Shown here in pieces: positions 1-9,889 of a stretch of DNA of 64,000 nucleotides; within the stretch, counting starts at the first letter, position 1, and every line of letters begins with the position of its first letter. The notes under the pieces were generated by a model. The model did no database searches, was not told the origin of the DNA, and saw only the letters and a program-made list of their open reading frames with translations. This stretch comes from Tipula vernalis (taxonomy: Eukaryota; Arthropoda; Insecta; Diptera; Tipulidae), in contig OY282560.1 of NCBI GenBank assembly GCA_958295665.1, forward strand, positions 312,771,236-312,835,235. Direction: 5' to 3'. The position numbers were made by a program, and so were the translations under genes.

Positions 1-1455
1 CAATCATCGGAATCGGAGCACAATTGCCGGAGTTCGCTCTTTGGAGCTCTGACTTTTTGGTCTATAGTTCAGGTGATTTTCAATAAATTTGAATTTTCTC
101 CAAAATGTGTAGAAATATTCGAGCGATCTAAATGTCCGTTGGCACGATAATTACAGGGCTCAACGCCTATTGATAGAGGTATCAATCAACGGCATCGGAG
201 CACAATTGCCGGAGTTCGCTCTTTGGAGCTCTGACTTTTTGGTCTATAGTTCAGGTGATTTTCAATAAATTTGAATTTTCTCCAAAATGTGTAGAAATAT
301 TCGAACGATCCAAATGTCCGTTGGCACGATAATTACAGGGCTCAACGCCTATTGATAGAGGTATCAATCATCGGAATCGGAGCACAATTGCCGGAGTTCG
401 CTTTTTGGAGCTCTGACTTTTTGGTCTATAGTTCAGGTGATTTTCAATAAATTTGAATTTTCTCCTAAATATGTAGAAATATTTGAACGATCCAAATGTC
501 CGTTGGCACGATAATTACAGGGCTCAACGCCTATTAATAGAGGTATTAGTCAACGGAATCAGAGCACAATTGCCGGAGTTCGCTCTTTGGAGCTCTGATT
601 TTTTGGTCTATAGTTCAGGTGATTTTCAATAAATTTGAATTTTCTCCAAAATGTGTAGAAATATTCGAACGATCCAAATGTCCGTTGGCACGATAATTAC
701 AGGGCTCAACGCCTATTGATAGAGGTATCAATCATCGGCATCGGAGCACAATTGCCGGAGTTCGCTCTTTGGAGCTCTGACTTTTTGGTCTATAGTTCAG
801 GTGATTTTCAATAAATTTGAATTTTCTCCAAAATGTGTAGAAATATTCGAACGATCCAAATGTCCGTTGGCACGATAATTACAGGGCTCAACGCCTATTG
901 ATAGAGGTATCAATCAACGGAATCGGAGCACAATTGCCGGAGTTCGCTCTTTGGAGCTCTGACTTTTTGGTCTATAGTTCAGTTGATTTTCAATAAATTT
1001 GAATTTTCTGAAAAATGTGTAGAAATATTCGAACGATCCAAATGTCCGTTGGCACGATAATTACAGGGCTCAACGCCTATTGATAGAGGTATCAATCATC
1101 GGAATCGGAGCACAATTGCCGGAGTTCGCATTTTGGAGCTCTGACTTTTTGGTCTATAGTTCAGGTGATTTTCAATAAATTTGAATTTTCCCAAAATGTG
1201 TAGAAATATTCGAACGATCCAAATGTCCGTTGGCACGATAACTACAGGGCTCAACGCCTATTGATAGAGGTATAAAACAACGGAATCGGAGCACAATTGC
1301 CGGAGTTCGTTCTTTGGAGCTCTGACTTTTGGGTCTATAGTTCAGGTGATTTTCAATAAATTTGAATTTTCTCCAAAATGTGTAGAAATATTCAAACGAT
1401 CCAAATGTCCGTTGGCACGATAACTACAGGGCTCAACGCCTATTGATAGAGGTAT

Positions 1456-1608
1456 CAATCAACGGAATCGGAGCACAATTGCCGGGTCTATAGTTCAGGT
1501 GATTTTCAATAAATTTGAATTTTCTCCAAAATGTGTAGAAATATTCGAACGATCCAAATGCCCGTTGGCACGATAATTACAGGGCTCAACGCCTATTTAT
1601 AGAGGTAT
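1456..1608 (+). repeat. Truncated satellite monomer, 153 bp
   Basis: This monomer lacks 29 bp between GCCGG and GTCTATAG, with GG microhomology at the junction. The next monomer starts at 1609, giving 153 bp in place of 182. The same junction recurs in 3065-3217. Confidence 0.95.
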
Positions 1609-3064
1609 CAATCAACGGCATCGGAGCGCAATTGCCAGAGTTCGCTCTTTGGAGCTCTGACTTTTTGGTCTATAGTTCAGGTGATTTTCAATAAATTTGA
1701 ATTTTCTCCAAAATGTGTAGAAATATTCGAACGATCCAAATGTCCGTTGGCACGATAATTACAGGGCTCAACGCCTATTGATAGAGGTATCAATCATCGG
1801 AATCGGAGCACAATTGCCGGAGTTCGCATTTTGGAGCTTTTACTTTTTGGTCTATAGTTCAGGTGATTTTCAATAAATTTGAATTTTCTCCAAAATGTGT
1901 AGAAATATTCAAACGATCCAAATGTCCGTTGGCACGATAACTACAGGGCTCAACGCCTATTGATAGAGGTATCAATCAACGGAATCGGAGCACAATTGCC
2001 GGAGTTCGCTCTTTGGAGCTCTGACTTTTGGGTCTATAGTTCATGTGATTTTCAATATATTTGAATTTTCTCCAAAATGTGTAGAAATATTCGAACGATC
2101 CAAATGTCCGTTGGCACGATAATTACAGGGCTCAACGCCTATTGATAGAGGTATCAATCATCGGAATCGGAGCACAATTGCCGGAGTTCGCTCTTTGGAG
2201 CTCTGACTTTTTGGTCTATAGTTCAGGTGATTTTCAATAAATTTGAATTTTCTCCAAAATGTGTAGAAATATTCGAACGATCCAAATGTCCGTTGGCACG
2301 ATAATTACAGGGCCCAACGCCTATTGATAGAGGTATCAATCATCGGAATCGGAGCACAATTGCCGGAGTTCGCTTTTTGGAGCTCTGACTTTTTGGTCTA
2401 TAGTTCAGGTGATTTTCAATAAATTTGAATTTTCTCCAAAATGTGTAGAAATATTCGAACGATCCAAATGTCCGTTGGCACGATAATTACAGGGCTCAAC
2501 GCCTATTGATGGAGGTATCAATCAACGGAATCGGAGCACAATTGCCGGAGTTCGCTCTTTGGAGCTCTGACTTTTTGGTCTATAGTTCAGGTGATTTTCA
2601 ATAAATTTGAATTTTCTCCAAAATGTGTAGAAATATTCGAACGATCCAAATGTCCGTTGGCACAATAATTACAGGGCTCAACGCCTATTGATAGAGGTAT
2701 CAACCATCGGAATCGGAGCACAATTGCCGGAGTTCGCTTTTTGGAGCTCTGACTTTTTGGTCTATAGTTAAGGTGATTTTCAATAAATTTGAATTTTATC
2801 CAAAATGTGTTGAAATATTCGAACGATCCAAATGTCCGTTGGCACGATAATTACAGGGCTCAACGCCTATTGATAGAGGTATCAATCATCGGAATCGGAG
2901 CACAATTGCTGGAGTTCGCTCTTTGGAGCTCTGACTTTTGGGTCTATAGTTCAGGTGATTTTCAATAAATTTGAATTTTCTCCAAAATGTGTAGAAATAT
3001 TCGAACGATCCAAATGTCCGTTGGCACGATAATTACAGGGCTCAACGCCTATTGATAGAGGTAT

Positions 3065-3217
3065 CAATCAACGGAATCGGAGCACAATTGCCGGGTCTAT
3101 AGTTCAGGTGATTTTCAATAAATTTGAATTTTCTCTAAAATGCGTAGAAATATTCGAACGATCCAAATGCCCGTTGGCACGATAATTACAGGGCTCAACG
3201 CCTATTGATAGAGGTAT
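3065..3217 (+). repeat. Truncated satellite monomer, 153 bp (second copy)
   Basis: It has the same 29-bp deletion junction as 1456-1608. It is the first monomer of the second copy of the 1609-bp duplication. Confidence 0.95.
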
Positions 3218-6200
3218 CAATCAACGGCATCGGAGCACAATTGCCGGAGTTCGCTCTTTGGAGCTCTGACTTTTTGGTCTATAGTTCAGGTGATTTTCAA
3301 TAAATTTGAATTTTCTCCAAAATGTGTAGAAATATTCGAACGATCCAAATGTCCGTTGGCACGATAATTACAGGGCTCAACGCCTATTGATAGAGGTATC
3401 AATCATCGGAATCGGAGCACAATTGCCGGAGTTCGCATTTTGGAGCTTTTACTTTTTGGTCTATAGTTCAGGTGATTTTCAATAAATTTGAATTTTCTCC
3501 AAAATGTGTAGAAATATTCAAACGATCCAAATGTCCGTTGGCACGATAACTACAGGGCTCAACGCCTATTGATAGAGGTATCAATCAACGGAATCGGAGC
3601 ACAATTGCCGGAGTTCGCTCTTTGGAGCTCTGACTTTTGGGTCTATAGTTCATGTGATTTTCAATATATTTGAATTTTCTCCAAAATGTGTAGAAATATT
3701 CGAACGATCCAAATGTCCGTTGGCACGATAATTACAGGGCTCAACGCCTATTGATAGAGGTATCAATCATCGGAATCGGAGCACAATTGCCGGAGTTCGC
3801 TCTTTGGAGCTCTGACTTTTTGGTCTATAGTTCAGGTGATTTTCAATAAATTTGAATTTTCTCCAAAATGTGTAGAAATATTCGAACGATCCAAATGTCC
3901 GTTGGCACGATAATTACAGGGCCCAACGCCTATTGATAGAGGTATCAATCATCGGAATCGGAGCACAATTGCCGGAGTTCGCTTTTTGGAGCTCTGACTT
4001 TTTGGTCTATAGTTCAGGTGATTTTCAATAAATTTGAATTTTCTCCAAAATGTGTAGAAATATTCGAACGATCCAAATGTCCGTTGGCACGATAATTACA
4101 GGGCTCAACGCCTATTGATGGAGGTATCAATCAACGGAATCGGAGCACAATTGCCGGAGTTCGCTCTTTGGAGCTCTGACTTTTTGGTCTATAGTTCAGG
4201 TGATTTTCAATAAATTTGAATTTTCTCCAAAATGTGTAGAAATATTCGAACGATCCAAATGTCCGTTGGCACAATAATTACAGGGCTCAACGCCTATTGA
4301 TAGAGGTATCAACCATCGGAATCGAAGCACAATTGCCGGAGTTCGCTTTTTGGAGCTCTGACTTTTTGGTCTATAGTTCAGGTGATTTTCAATAAATTTG
4401 AATTTTATCCAAAATGTGTTGAAATATTCGAACGATCCAAATGTCCGTTGGCACGATAATTACAGGGCTCAACGCCTATTGATAGAGGTATCAATCAACG
4501 GAATCGGAGCACAATTGCTGGAGTTCGCTCTTTGGAGCTCTGACTTTTGGGTCTATAGTTCAGGTGATTTTCAATAAATTTGAATTTTCTCCAAAATGTG
4601 TAGAAATATTCGAACGATCCAAATGTCCGTTGGCACGATAATTACAGGGCTCAACGCCTATTGATAGAGGTATCAATCATCGGAATCGGAGCACAATTGC
4701 CGGAGTTCGCATTTTGGAGCTTTTACTTTTTGGTCTATAGTTCAGGTGATTTTCAATAAATTTGAATTTTCACCAAAATATGTAGAAATATTCAAACGAT
4801 CCAAATGTCCGTTTGCACGATAACTACAGGGCTCAACGCCTATTGATAGAGGTATCAATCAACGGAATCGGAGCACAATTGCCGGAGTTCGCTCTTTGGA
4901 GCTCTGATTTTTTGGTCTATAGTTCAGGTGATTTTCAATAAATTTGAATTTTCTCCAAAATGTGTAGAAATATTCGAACGATCCAAATGTCCGTTGGCAC
5001 GATAATTACAGGGCTCAACGCCTATTGATAGATGTATCAATCATCGGAATCGGAGCACAATTGCCGAAGTTTGCTCTTTGGAGCTCTGACTTTTTGGTCT
5101 ATAGTTCAGGTGATTTTCAATTAATTTGAATTTTCTCCAAAATGTGTAGAAATATTCGAACGACCCAAATGTCCGTTGGCACGATAATTACAGGGCTCAA
5201 CGCTTATTGATAGAGGTATCAATCATCGGAATCGGAGCACAATTGCCGGAGTTCGCTTTTTGGAGCTCTGACTTTTTGGTCTATAGTTCAGGTGATTTTC
5301 AATAAATTTGAATTTTCTCCAAAATGTGTAGAAATATTCAAACGATCCAGATGTCCGTTGGCACGATAATTACTGGGCTCAACGCCTATTGATAGAGGTA
5401 TCAATCATCGGAATCGGAGCACAATTGCCGGAGTTCGCTCTTTGGAGCTCTGACTTTTTGGTCTATAGTTCAGGTGATTTTCAATAAATTTTAATTTTCT
5501 CCAAAATGTGTAGAAATATTCAAACGATCCAAATGTCCGTTGGCACGATAATTACAGGGCTCAACGCCTATTGATAGAGGTATCAATCATCGGAATCGGA
5601 GCACAATTGCCGGAGTTCGCTTTTTGGAGCTCTGACTTTTTGGTCTATAGTTCAGGTGATTTTCAATAAATTTGAATTTTCTCCAAAATGTGTAGAAATA
5701 TTCGAACGATCCAAATGTCCGTTGGCACGATAATTACAGGGCTCAACGCCTATTGATAGAGGTATCAATCAACGGAATCGGAGCACAATTGCCGGAGTTC
5801 GCTCTTTGGAGCTCTGACTTTTTGGTCTATAGTTCAGGTGATTTTCAATAAATTTGAATTTTCTCCAAAATGTGTAGAAATATTCGAACGATCCAAATGT
5901 CCGTTGGCACGATAATTACAGGGCTCAACGCCTATTGATAGAGGTATCAATCATCGGAATCGGAGTACAATTGCCGGAGTTCGCTTTTTGGAGCTCTGAC
6001 TTTTTGGTCTATAGTTCAGGTGATTTTCAATAAATTTGAATTTTCTCCAAAATGTGTAGAAATATTCGAACGATCCAAATGTCCGTTGGCACGATAATTA
6101 CAGGGCTCAACGCCTATTGATAGAGGTATCAATCATCGGAATCGGAGCACAATTGCCGGAGTTCGCTTTTTGGAGCTCTGACTTTTTGGTCTATAGTTCA

Positions 6201-6435
6201 GGTGATTTTCAATAAATTTGAATTTTCTCCAAAATGTGTAGAAATATTCGAACGATCCAAATGTCCGTTGGCACGATAATTACAGGGCTCAACGCCTATT
6301 GATAGAGGTATCAATCAACGGAATCGGAGCACAATTGCCGGAGTTCGCTCTTTGGAGCTCTGACTTTTTGGTCTATAGTTCAGGTGATTTTCAATAAATT
6401 TGAATTTTCTCCAAAATGTGTAGAAATATTCGAAC

Positions 6436-6439
6436 GATC
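6436..6439 (+). repeat. Left target-site duplication (GATC)
   Basis: GATC at monomer positions 125-128 precedes the insertion and is repeated at 8015-8018. The interrupted monomer has 128 bp on the left (6312-6439) and 54 bp on the right (8019-8072), which sum to exactly 182. GATC is therefore duplicated, and no satellite sequence was lost. Confidence 0.93.
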
Positions 6440-6446
6440 TGTAACA
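6440..6446 (+). repeat. Left terminal inverted repeat, TGTAACA
   Basis: TGTAACA directly follows the GATC duplication. It is the reverse complement of TGTTACA at 8008-8014. Homology between the two ends is weak beyond 7 bp. Confidence 0.85.
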
Positions 6447-6567
6447 CTTCGCATGGTCTGGAGAATATCCAAGTTAAAAAAAAAACATTTTGAAAACAAA
6501 CAAAAAATTAAAGTTACTTTACAAACAAAATTATTCTCCAAATCATGTGTCGTGTTAATCAGAATTG

Positions 6568-6649
6568 GACCCACACAGGGACTCTAGAGCGGTCGTTGCC
6601 GGCTAAGCTTCAGGGTGATGTCGTGGGGTTTCTAGAGTTTATGTGGGTC
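6568..6649. promoter_or_regulatory. Imperfect inverted repeat just upstream of a TATA box
   Basis: Two paired 8-bp blocks form this inverted repeat. GACCCACA at 6568-6575 matches TGTGGGTC at 6642-6649, and ACTCTAGA at 6581-6588 matches TCTAGAGT at 6631-6638. The spacers are 5 bp and 3 bp, and the loop is 42 bp. The right arm ends one base before the TATA box. It could be a pair of regulator sites in an LTR U3 region, or an RNA stem if transcribed. The pairing is seen directly; its function is inferred. Confidence 0.7.
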
Positions 6650-6650
6650 A

Positions 6651-6657
6651 TATAAAA
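6651..6657 (+). promoter_or_regulatory. TATA box of the insertion
   Basis: TATAAAA stands in otherwise GC-richer sequence, followed by CCGCGGGAAGGGGAGGG. A start site about 30 bp downstream would fall near 6680-6690. This fits an RNA polymerase II core promoter in an LTR. It is inferred from the motif only. Confidence 0.55.
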
Positions 6658-6724
6658 CCGCGGGAAGGGGAGGGTGATTCTGCATACCTACCTATTCGGA
6701 CACTTACCTGGCCCTAATTCATCC

Positions 6725-6730
6725 TCAGTT
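6725..6730 (+). promoter_or_regulatory. Initiator-like TCAGTT
   Basis: TCAGTT matches the arthropod initiator consensus TCAKTY. It lies 74 bp from the TATA box, too far for the usual pairing with that box, so it would have to act independently. The hexamer could easily occur by chance. Confidence 0.3.
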
Positions 6731-6766
6731 AGACGATTAACGCCTCATTTTAAATATAATTAATAT

Positions 6767-6778
6767 AATAAAAATAAA
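6767..6778 (+). terminator. Two adjacent polyadenylation signals (AATAAA)
   Basis: AATAAA occurs at 6767-6772 and again at 6773-6778, about 110 bp after the TATA box. In an LTR this would place the R region near 6680-6800. The surrounding sequence is very AT-rich, so chance occurrence is a real possibility. Confidence 0.4.
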
Positions 6779-6784
6779 AAAAAA

Positions 6785-6801
6785 CATATATATATATATA
6801 A
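6785..6801. repeat. Short (AT)n microsatellite
   Basis: Alternating A and T follows the AATAAA signals inside the insertion. Confidence 0.85.
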
Positions 6802-7710
6802 CTTAACTATCCGGCAGCCTGTTGATCAGTTGATTGTTTTGATTATGATTTCCATGCGCGGTGTGGTGGTTTTTGCTTGCTTATTGAACTACAAAGTAAT
6901 TTTTTTCTAATCCGTAATTATAATGTATGCATGCATATATCCAAAGAAGTATCTTTATATAGCAAAAGAAAAAGGTTTTGTTGTCTTATCCAAAACTTTC
7001 TGTTATCTATCTAATTATATTAGTTTTATTCTTATATTGTTGTTGTGTCTCCGAATTATGTTGTATCTTATGTACTTATATGTAAAATTGGTACTCTTGT
7101 GTTTAAGATTTATTTATTCATCCAAAAACTATATGAATGATTATATTTATAGACAAAACACTTAAGATTTTTTAAAAAAAAAACCTTTTATTCACCATAC
7201 CAACTATCAATTTCACTTTAAAAAAAAACTTTTTTTTTTTCAATTAAACAACATACGTGTATAATTACAAAACAATTCACTTTCAATTAATCATATTTTA
7301 TGAATTATTTTTTTTTTTTTTGTAGACACAACAAATATAGAAATTCACTTTTTTGCATGTCGCTGTTTACATTTTTATCCACTTTAATAATTTTATATTC
7401 AAAATAAAATTTACAACCCCAAAAAAAAAACAATTATCCTCTTCTTTTTATTGTTTTATCAATTTTTATTCAAGACAATTTTATAAAAGAGAGAAAAAAA
7501 AATTAACAAAAACACAATTCACTTAGATTTATTATCCTCAAAAAAAAAAAAATAATTTTTAATAAATTTAATTTTATAGTAACACTTTATAAAAAACTTA
7601 ATTAAACTTAACTTAAATTCTAAAACTAAAAAGAACCAGATCGGCTCTACCGTTACAAATTTACTTTCAGACTGCAAAATTATATGAAAAAAAAAAAAAC
7701 ACCCCGTGGT

Positions 7711-7754
7711 GTCGGTGCAATACACCAAGACCCGATGGTCTTGGTGCATCCGAC
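7711..7754. other. Strong hairpin inside the insertion
   Basis: CACCAAGACC at 7723-7732 pairs perfectly with GGTCTTGGTG at 7737-7746 around a 4-base loop (CGAT). GTCGG at 7711-7715 pairs with CCGAC at 7750-7754 outside an asymmetric internal loop of 7 and 3 bases. It stands out as a GC-richer island among A/T homopolymers. It could be a structured RNA element of the transposon, a cruciform-forming site or a relic of another insertion. I do not recognise it as a known RNA family. Confidence 0.75.
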
Positions 7755-7986
7755 CTGTTTCTTGATTTTTTCTCCACTGACTAAAAAAGCAAAAAAAAAC
7801 GTTTACTTCAATTCAATTATTTTTTTTTTTTGTCTTAACGGAAAAAGAATATCCAATTTATTATGAGACTTACAGACTTTACAAAAAAAAAAAAATGAAA
7901 TTACAAAAATTTAGTATAACGGATTACATTATTTGCCTAATTGCAAAAAAAAAAGTGTGAGAATAATGAATTGAAATAAAAATTGT

Positions 7987-8014
7987 TGTGACAGCGTACA
8001 CGTGCGCTGTTACA
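7987..8014. repeat. Near-perfect palindrome at the right end of the insertion
   Basis: TGTGACAGCG at 7987-7996 is the reverse complement of CGCTGTTACA at 8005-8014 except for one G/T wobble. The spacer contains the palindrome CACGTG (7999-8004) preceded by TA. The last 7 bp are also the right terminal repeat. CACGTG is a canonical E-box, but there is no evidence here that it is used. Confidence 0.8.
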
Positions 8015-8018
8015 GATC
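8015..8018 (+). repeat. Right target-site duplication (GATC)
   Basis: GATC follows the terminal TGTTACA. It continues into AAATGTCCG-type satellite at monomer position 129, matching the left duplication at 6436-6439. Confidence 0.93.
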
Positions 8019-9889
8019 CAAATGTCCGTTGGCACGATAATTACAGGGCTCAACGCCTATTGATAGAGGTATCAATCAACGGAATCGGAGCACAATTGCC
8101 GGAGTTCGCTCTTTGGAGCTCTGACTTTTTGGCCTATAGTTCAGGTGATTTTCAATAAATTTGAATTTTCTCCAAAATGTGTAGAAATATTCGAACGATC
8201 CAAATGTCCGTTGGCACGATAATTACAGGGCTCAACGCCTATTGATAGAGGTATCAATCATCGGAATCGGAGCACAATTGCCGGAGTTCGCTTTTTGGAG
8301 CTCTGACTTTTTGGTCTATAGTTCAGGTGATTTTCAATAAATTTAAATTTTCTCCAAAATGTGTAGAAATATTCGAACGATACAGATGTCCGTTGGCACG
8401 ATAATTACAGGGCTCAACGCCTATTGATAGAGGTATCAATCATCGGAATCGGAGCACAATTGCCGGAGTTCGCTCTTTGGAGCTCTGACTTTTTGGTCTA
8501 TAGTTCAGGTGATTTTCAATAAATTTGAATTTTCTCCAAAATGTGTAGAAATATTCGAACGATCCAAATGTACGTTGGCACGATAATTACAGGGCTCAAC
8601 GCCTATTGATAGAGGTATCAATCAACGGAATCGGAGCACAATTGCCGGAGTTCGCTCTTTGGAGCTCTGACTTTTTGGCCTATAGTTCAGGTGATTTTCA
8701 ATAAATTTGAATTTTCTCCAAAATGTGTAGAAATATTCGAACGATCCAAATGTCCGTTGGCACGATAATTACAGGGCTCAACGCCTATTGATAGAGGTAT
8801 CAATCAACGGAATCGGAGCACAATTGCCGGAGTTTGCTCTTTGGAGCTCTGACTTTTTGGTCTATAGTTCAGGTGATTTTCAATAAATTTGAATTTTCTC
8901 CAAAATGTGTAGAAATATTCGAACGATCCAAATATCCGTTTGCACGATAATTACAGGGCTCAACGCCTATTGATAGAGGCATCAATCATCGGAATCGGAG
9001 CACAATTGCCGGAGTTCGCTCTTTGGAGCTCTGACTTTTTGGTCTATAGTTCAGGTGATTTTCAATAAATTTGAATTTTCTCCTAAATGTGTAGAAATAT
9101 TCGAACGATCCAAATGTCCGTTGGCACGATAATTACAGGGCTCAACGCCTATTGATAGAGGTATCAATCATCGGAATCGGAGCACAACTGCCAGAGTTCG
9201 CTTTTTGGAGCTCTGACTTTTTGGTCTATAGTTCAGGTGATTTTCAATAAATTTGAATTTTCTCCAAAATGTGTAGAAATATTCGAACGATCCAAATGTC
9301 CCTTGGCACGATAATTACAGGGCTCAACGCCTATTGATAGAGGTATCAATCATCGGAATCGGAGCACAATTGCCGGAGTTCGCTTTTTGGAGCTCTGACT
9401 TTTTGGTCTATAGTTCAGGTGATTTTCAATAAATTTGAATTTTCTCCAAAATGTGTAGAAATTTTCGAACGATCCAATTGTCCGTTGGCACGATAATTAC
9501 AGGGCTCAACGCCTATTGATAGAGGTATCAATCATCGGAATCGGAGCACAATTGCCTGAGTTCGCTCTTTGGAGCTCTGACTTTTTGGTCTATAGTTCAG
9601 GTGATTTTCAATAAATTTGAATTTTCTCCAAAATGTGTAGAAATATTCGAACGATCCAAATGTCCGTTAGCACGATAATTACAGGGCTCAACGCCTATTG
9701 ATAGAGGTATCAATCAACGGAATCGGAGCACAATTGCCGGAGTTCGCTCTTTGGAGCTCTGACTTTTTGGTCTATAGTTCAGGTGATTTTCAATAAATTT
9801 GAATTTTCTCCAAAATGTGTAGAAATATTCGAACGATCCAAATGTCCGTTGGCACGATAATTACAGGGCTCAACGCCTATTGATAGAGG

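Larger units (their letters stand above)
1456..4673 (+). repeat. 1609-bp tandem duplication (9-monomer higher-order repeat)
   Basis: The block 1456-3064 is followed directly by a second copy at 3065 to about 4670. Shared rare markers are all displaced by 1609 bp: a 29-bp deletion (GCCGGGTCTATAG at 1481 and 3090), GCATTTTGGAGC with TTTTAC at 1827 and 3436, and GCTGGAG near 2909 and 4518. 1609 equals nine monomers minus the 29-bp deletion. After about 4670 the copies diverge because the third position lacks the deletion. The CATTTTGGAGCTTTTAC marker then recurs at 4710, 7 x 182 bp after 3436. This is typical of unequal exchange in phase with the monomer. Confidence 0.93.
1..6439 (+). repeat. 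182-bp satellite array, left segment
   Basis: Base 1 is the first base of a monomer if the monomer is phased on CAATCATCGG/CAATCAACGG. The next starts are at 183 and 365, giving a period of 182 bp. All copies are head-to-tail. Landmarks in the monomer are CAATTG at 21-26, GAGCTC at 44-49, TTCGAA at 118-123 and GATC at 125-128. This segment holds 35 monomers (two of them 153 bp and one 181 bp) plus 128 bp of a monomer that the insertion interrupts. Two linked variants recur: CAATCAACGG usually with CGCTCTTTGG, and CAATCATCGG often with CGCTTTTTGG. No gene is seen. 182 is not a multiple of 3, so reading frames shift at each copy, as expected for non-coding satellite. Confidence 0.98.
6440..8014 (+). 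mobile_element. 1575-bp insertion in satellite: solo-LTR-like or short-TIR element
   Basis: This is the only non-satellite sequence in the window. It begins TGTAACA and ends TGTTACA (7-bp perfect inverted termini, within TG...CA ends) and is flanked by GATC duplications. Inside are an imperfect inverted repeat, a TATA box, AATAAA signals, an AT-rich body with many A and T homopolymers, and a GC-richer hairpin. TG...CA ends with a 4-bp duplication are known for LTR retrotransposons of the Ty3/gypsy type, and TATA plus AATAAA fits an LTR, so a solo LTR is my first choice. 1575 bp is long for an LTR. A non-autonomous DNA transposon with 4-bp duplications and TGT termini (Ginger-like) is an alternative. 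There is no transposase, integrase or reverse transcriptase ORF. The open frames at 6923-7165, 7519-7749 and 7684-7866 are low-complexity and not credible genes. Confidence 0.85.

Noticed and set aside
7301..7321. Poly-T run as evidence of a non-LTR retroelement tail or Pol III terminator
   Set aside because: Many similar A and T homopolymers occur throughout the insertion, and none sits at its end next to the target duplication. No Pol III A/B boxes were recognised.
6384..7866. Short open frames in and around the insertion (6384-6587, 6380-6574, 6923-7165, 7519-7749, 7684-7866)
   Set aside because: They cross the satellite/insertion junction or are AT-driven, low-complexity sequences rich in K, F, I, L and Y, with no recognisable domain.
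6440..8014. Helitron
   Set aside because: There is a hairpin-like right end, but a GATC target duplication is present and the terminus is not CTRR, and the left end does not start TC.
6440..8014. Full retrotransposon or autonomous DNA transposon
   Set aside because: It has no internal coding region and no pair of direct long repeats inside the 1575 bp.
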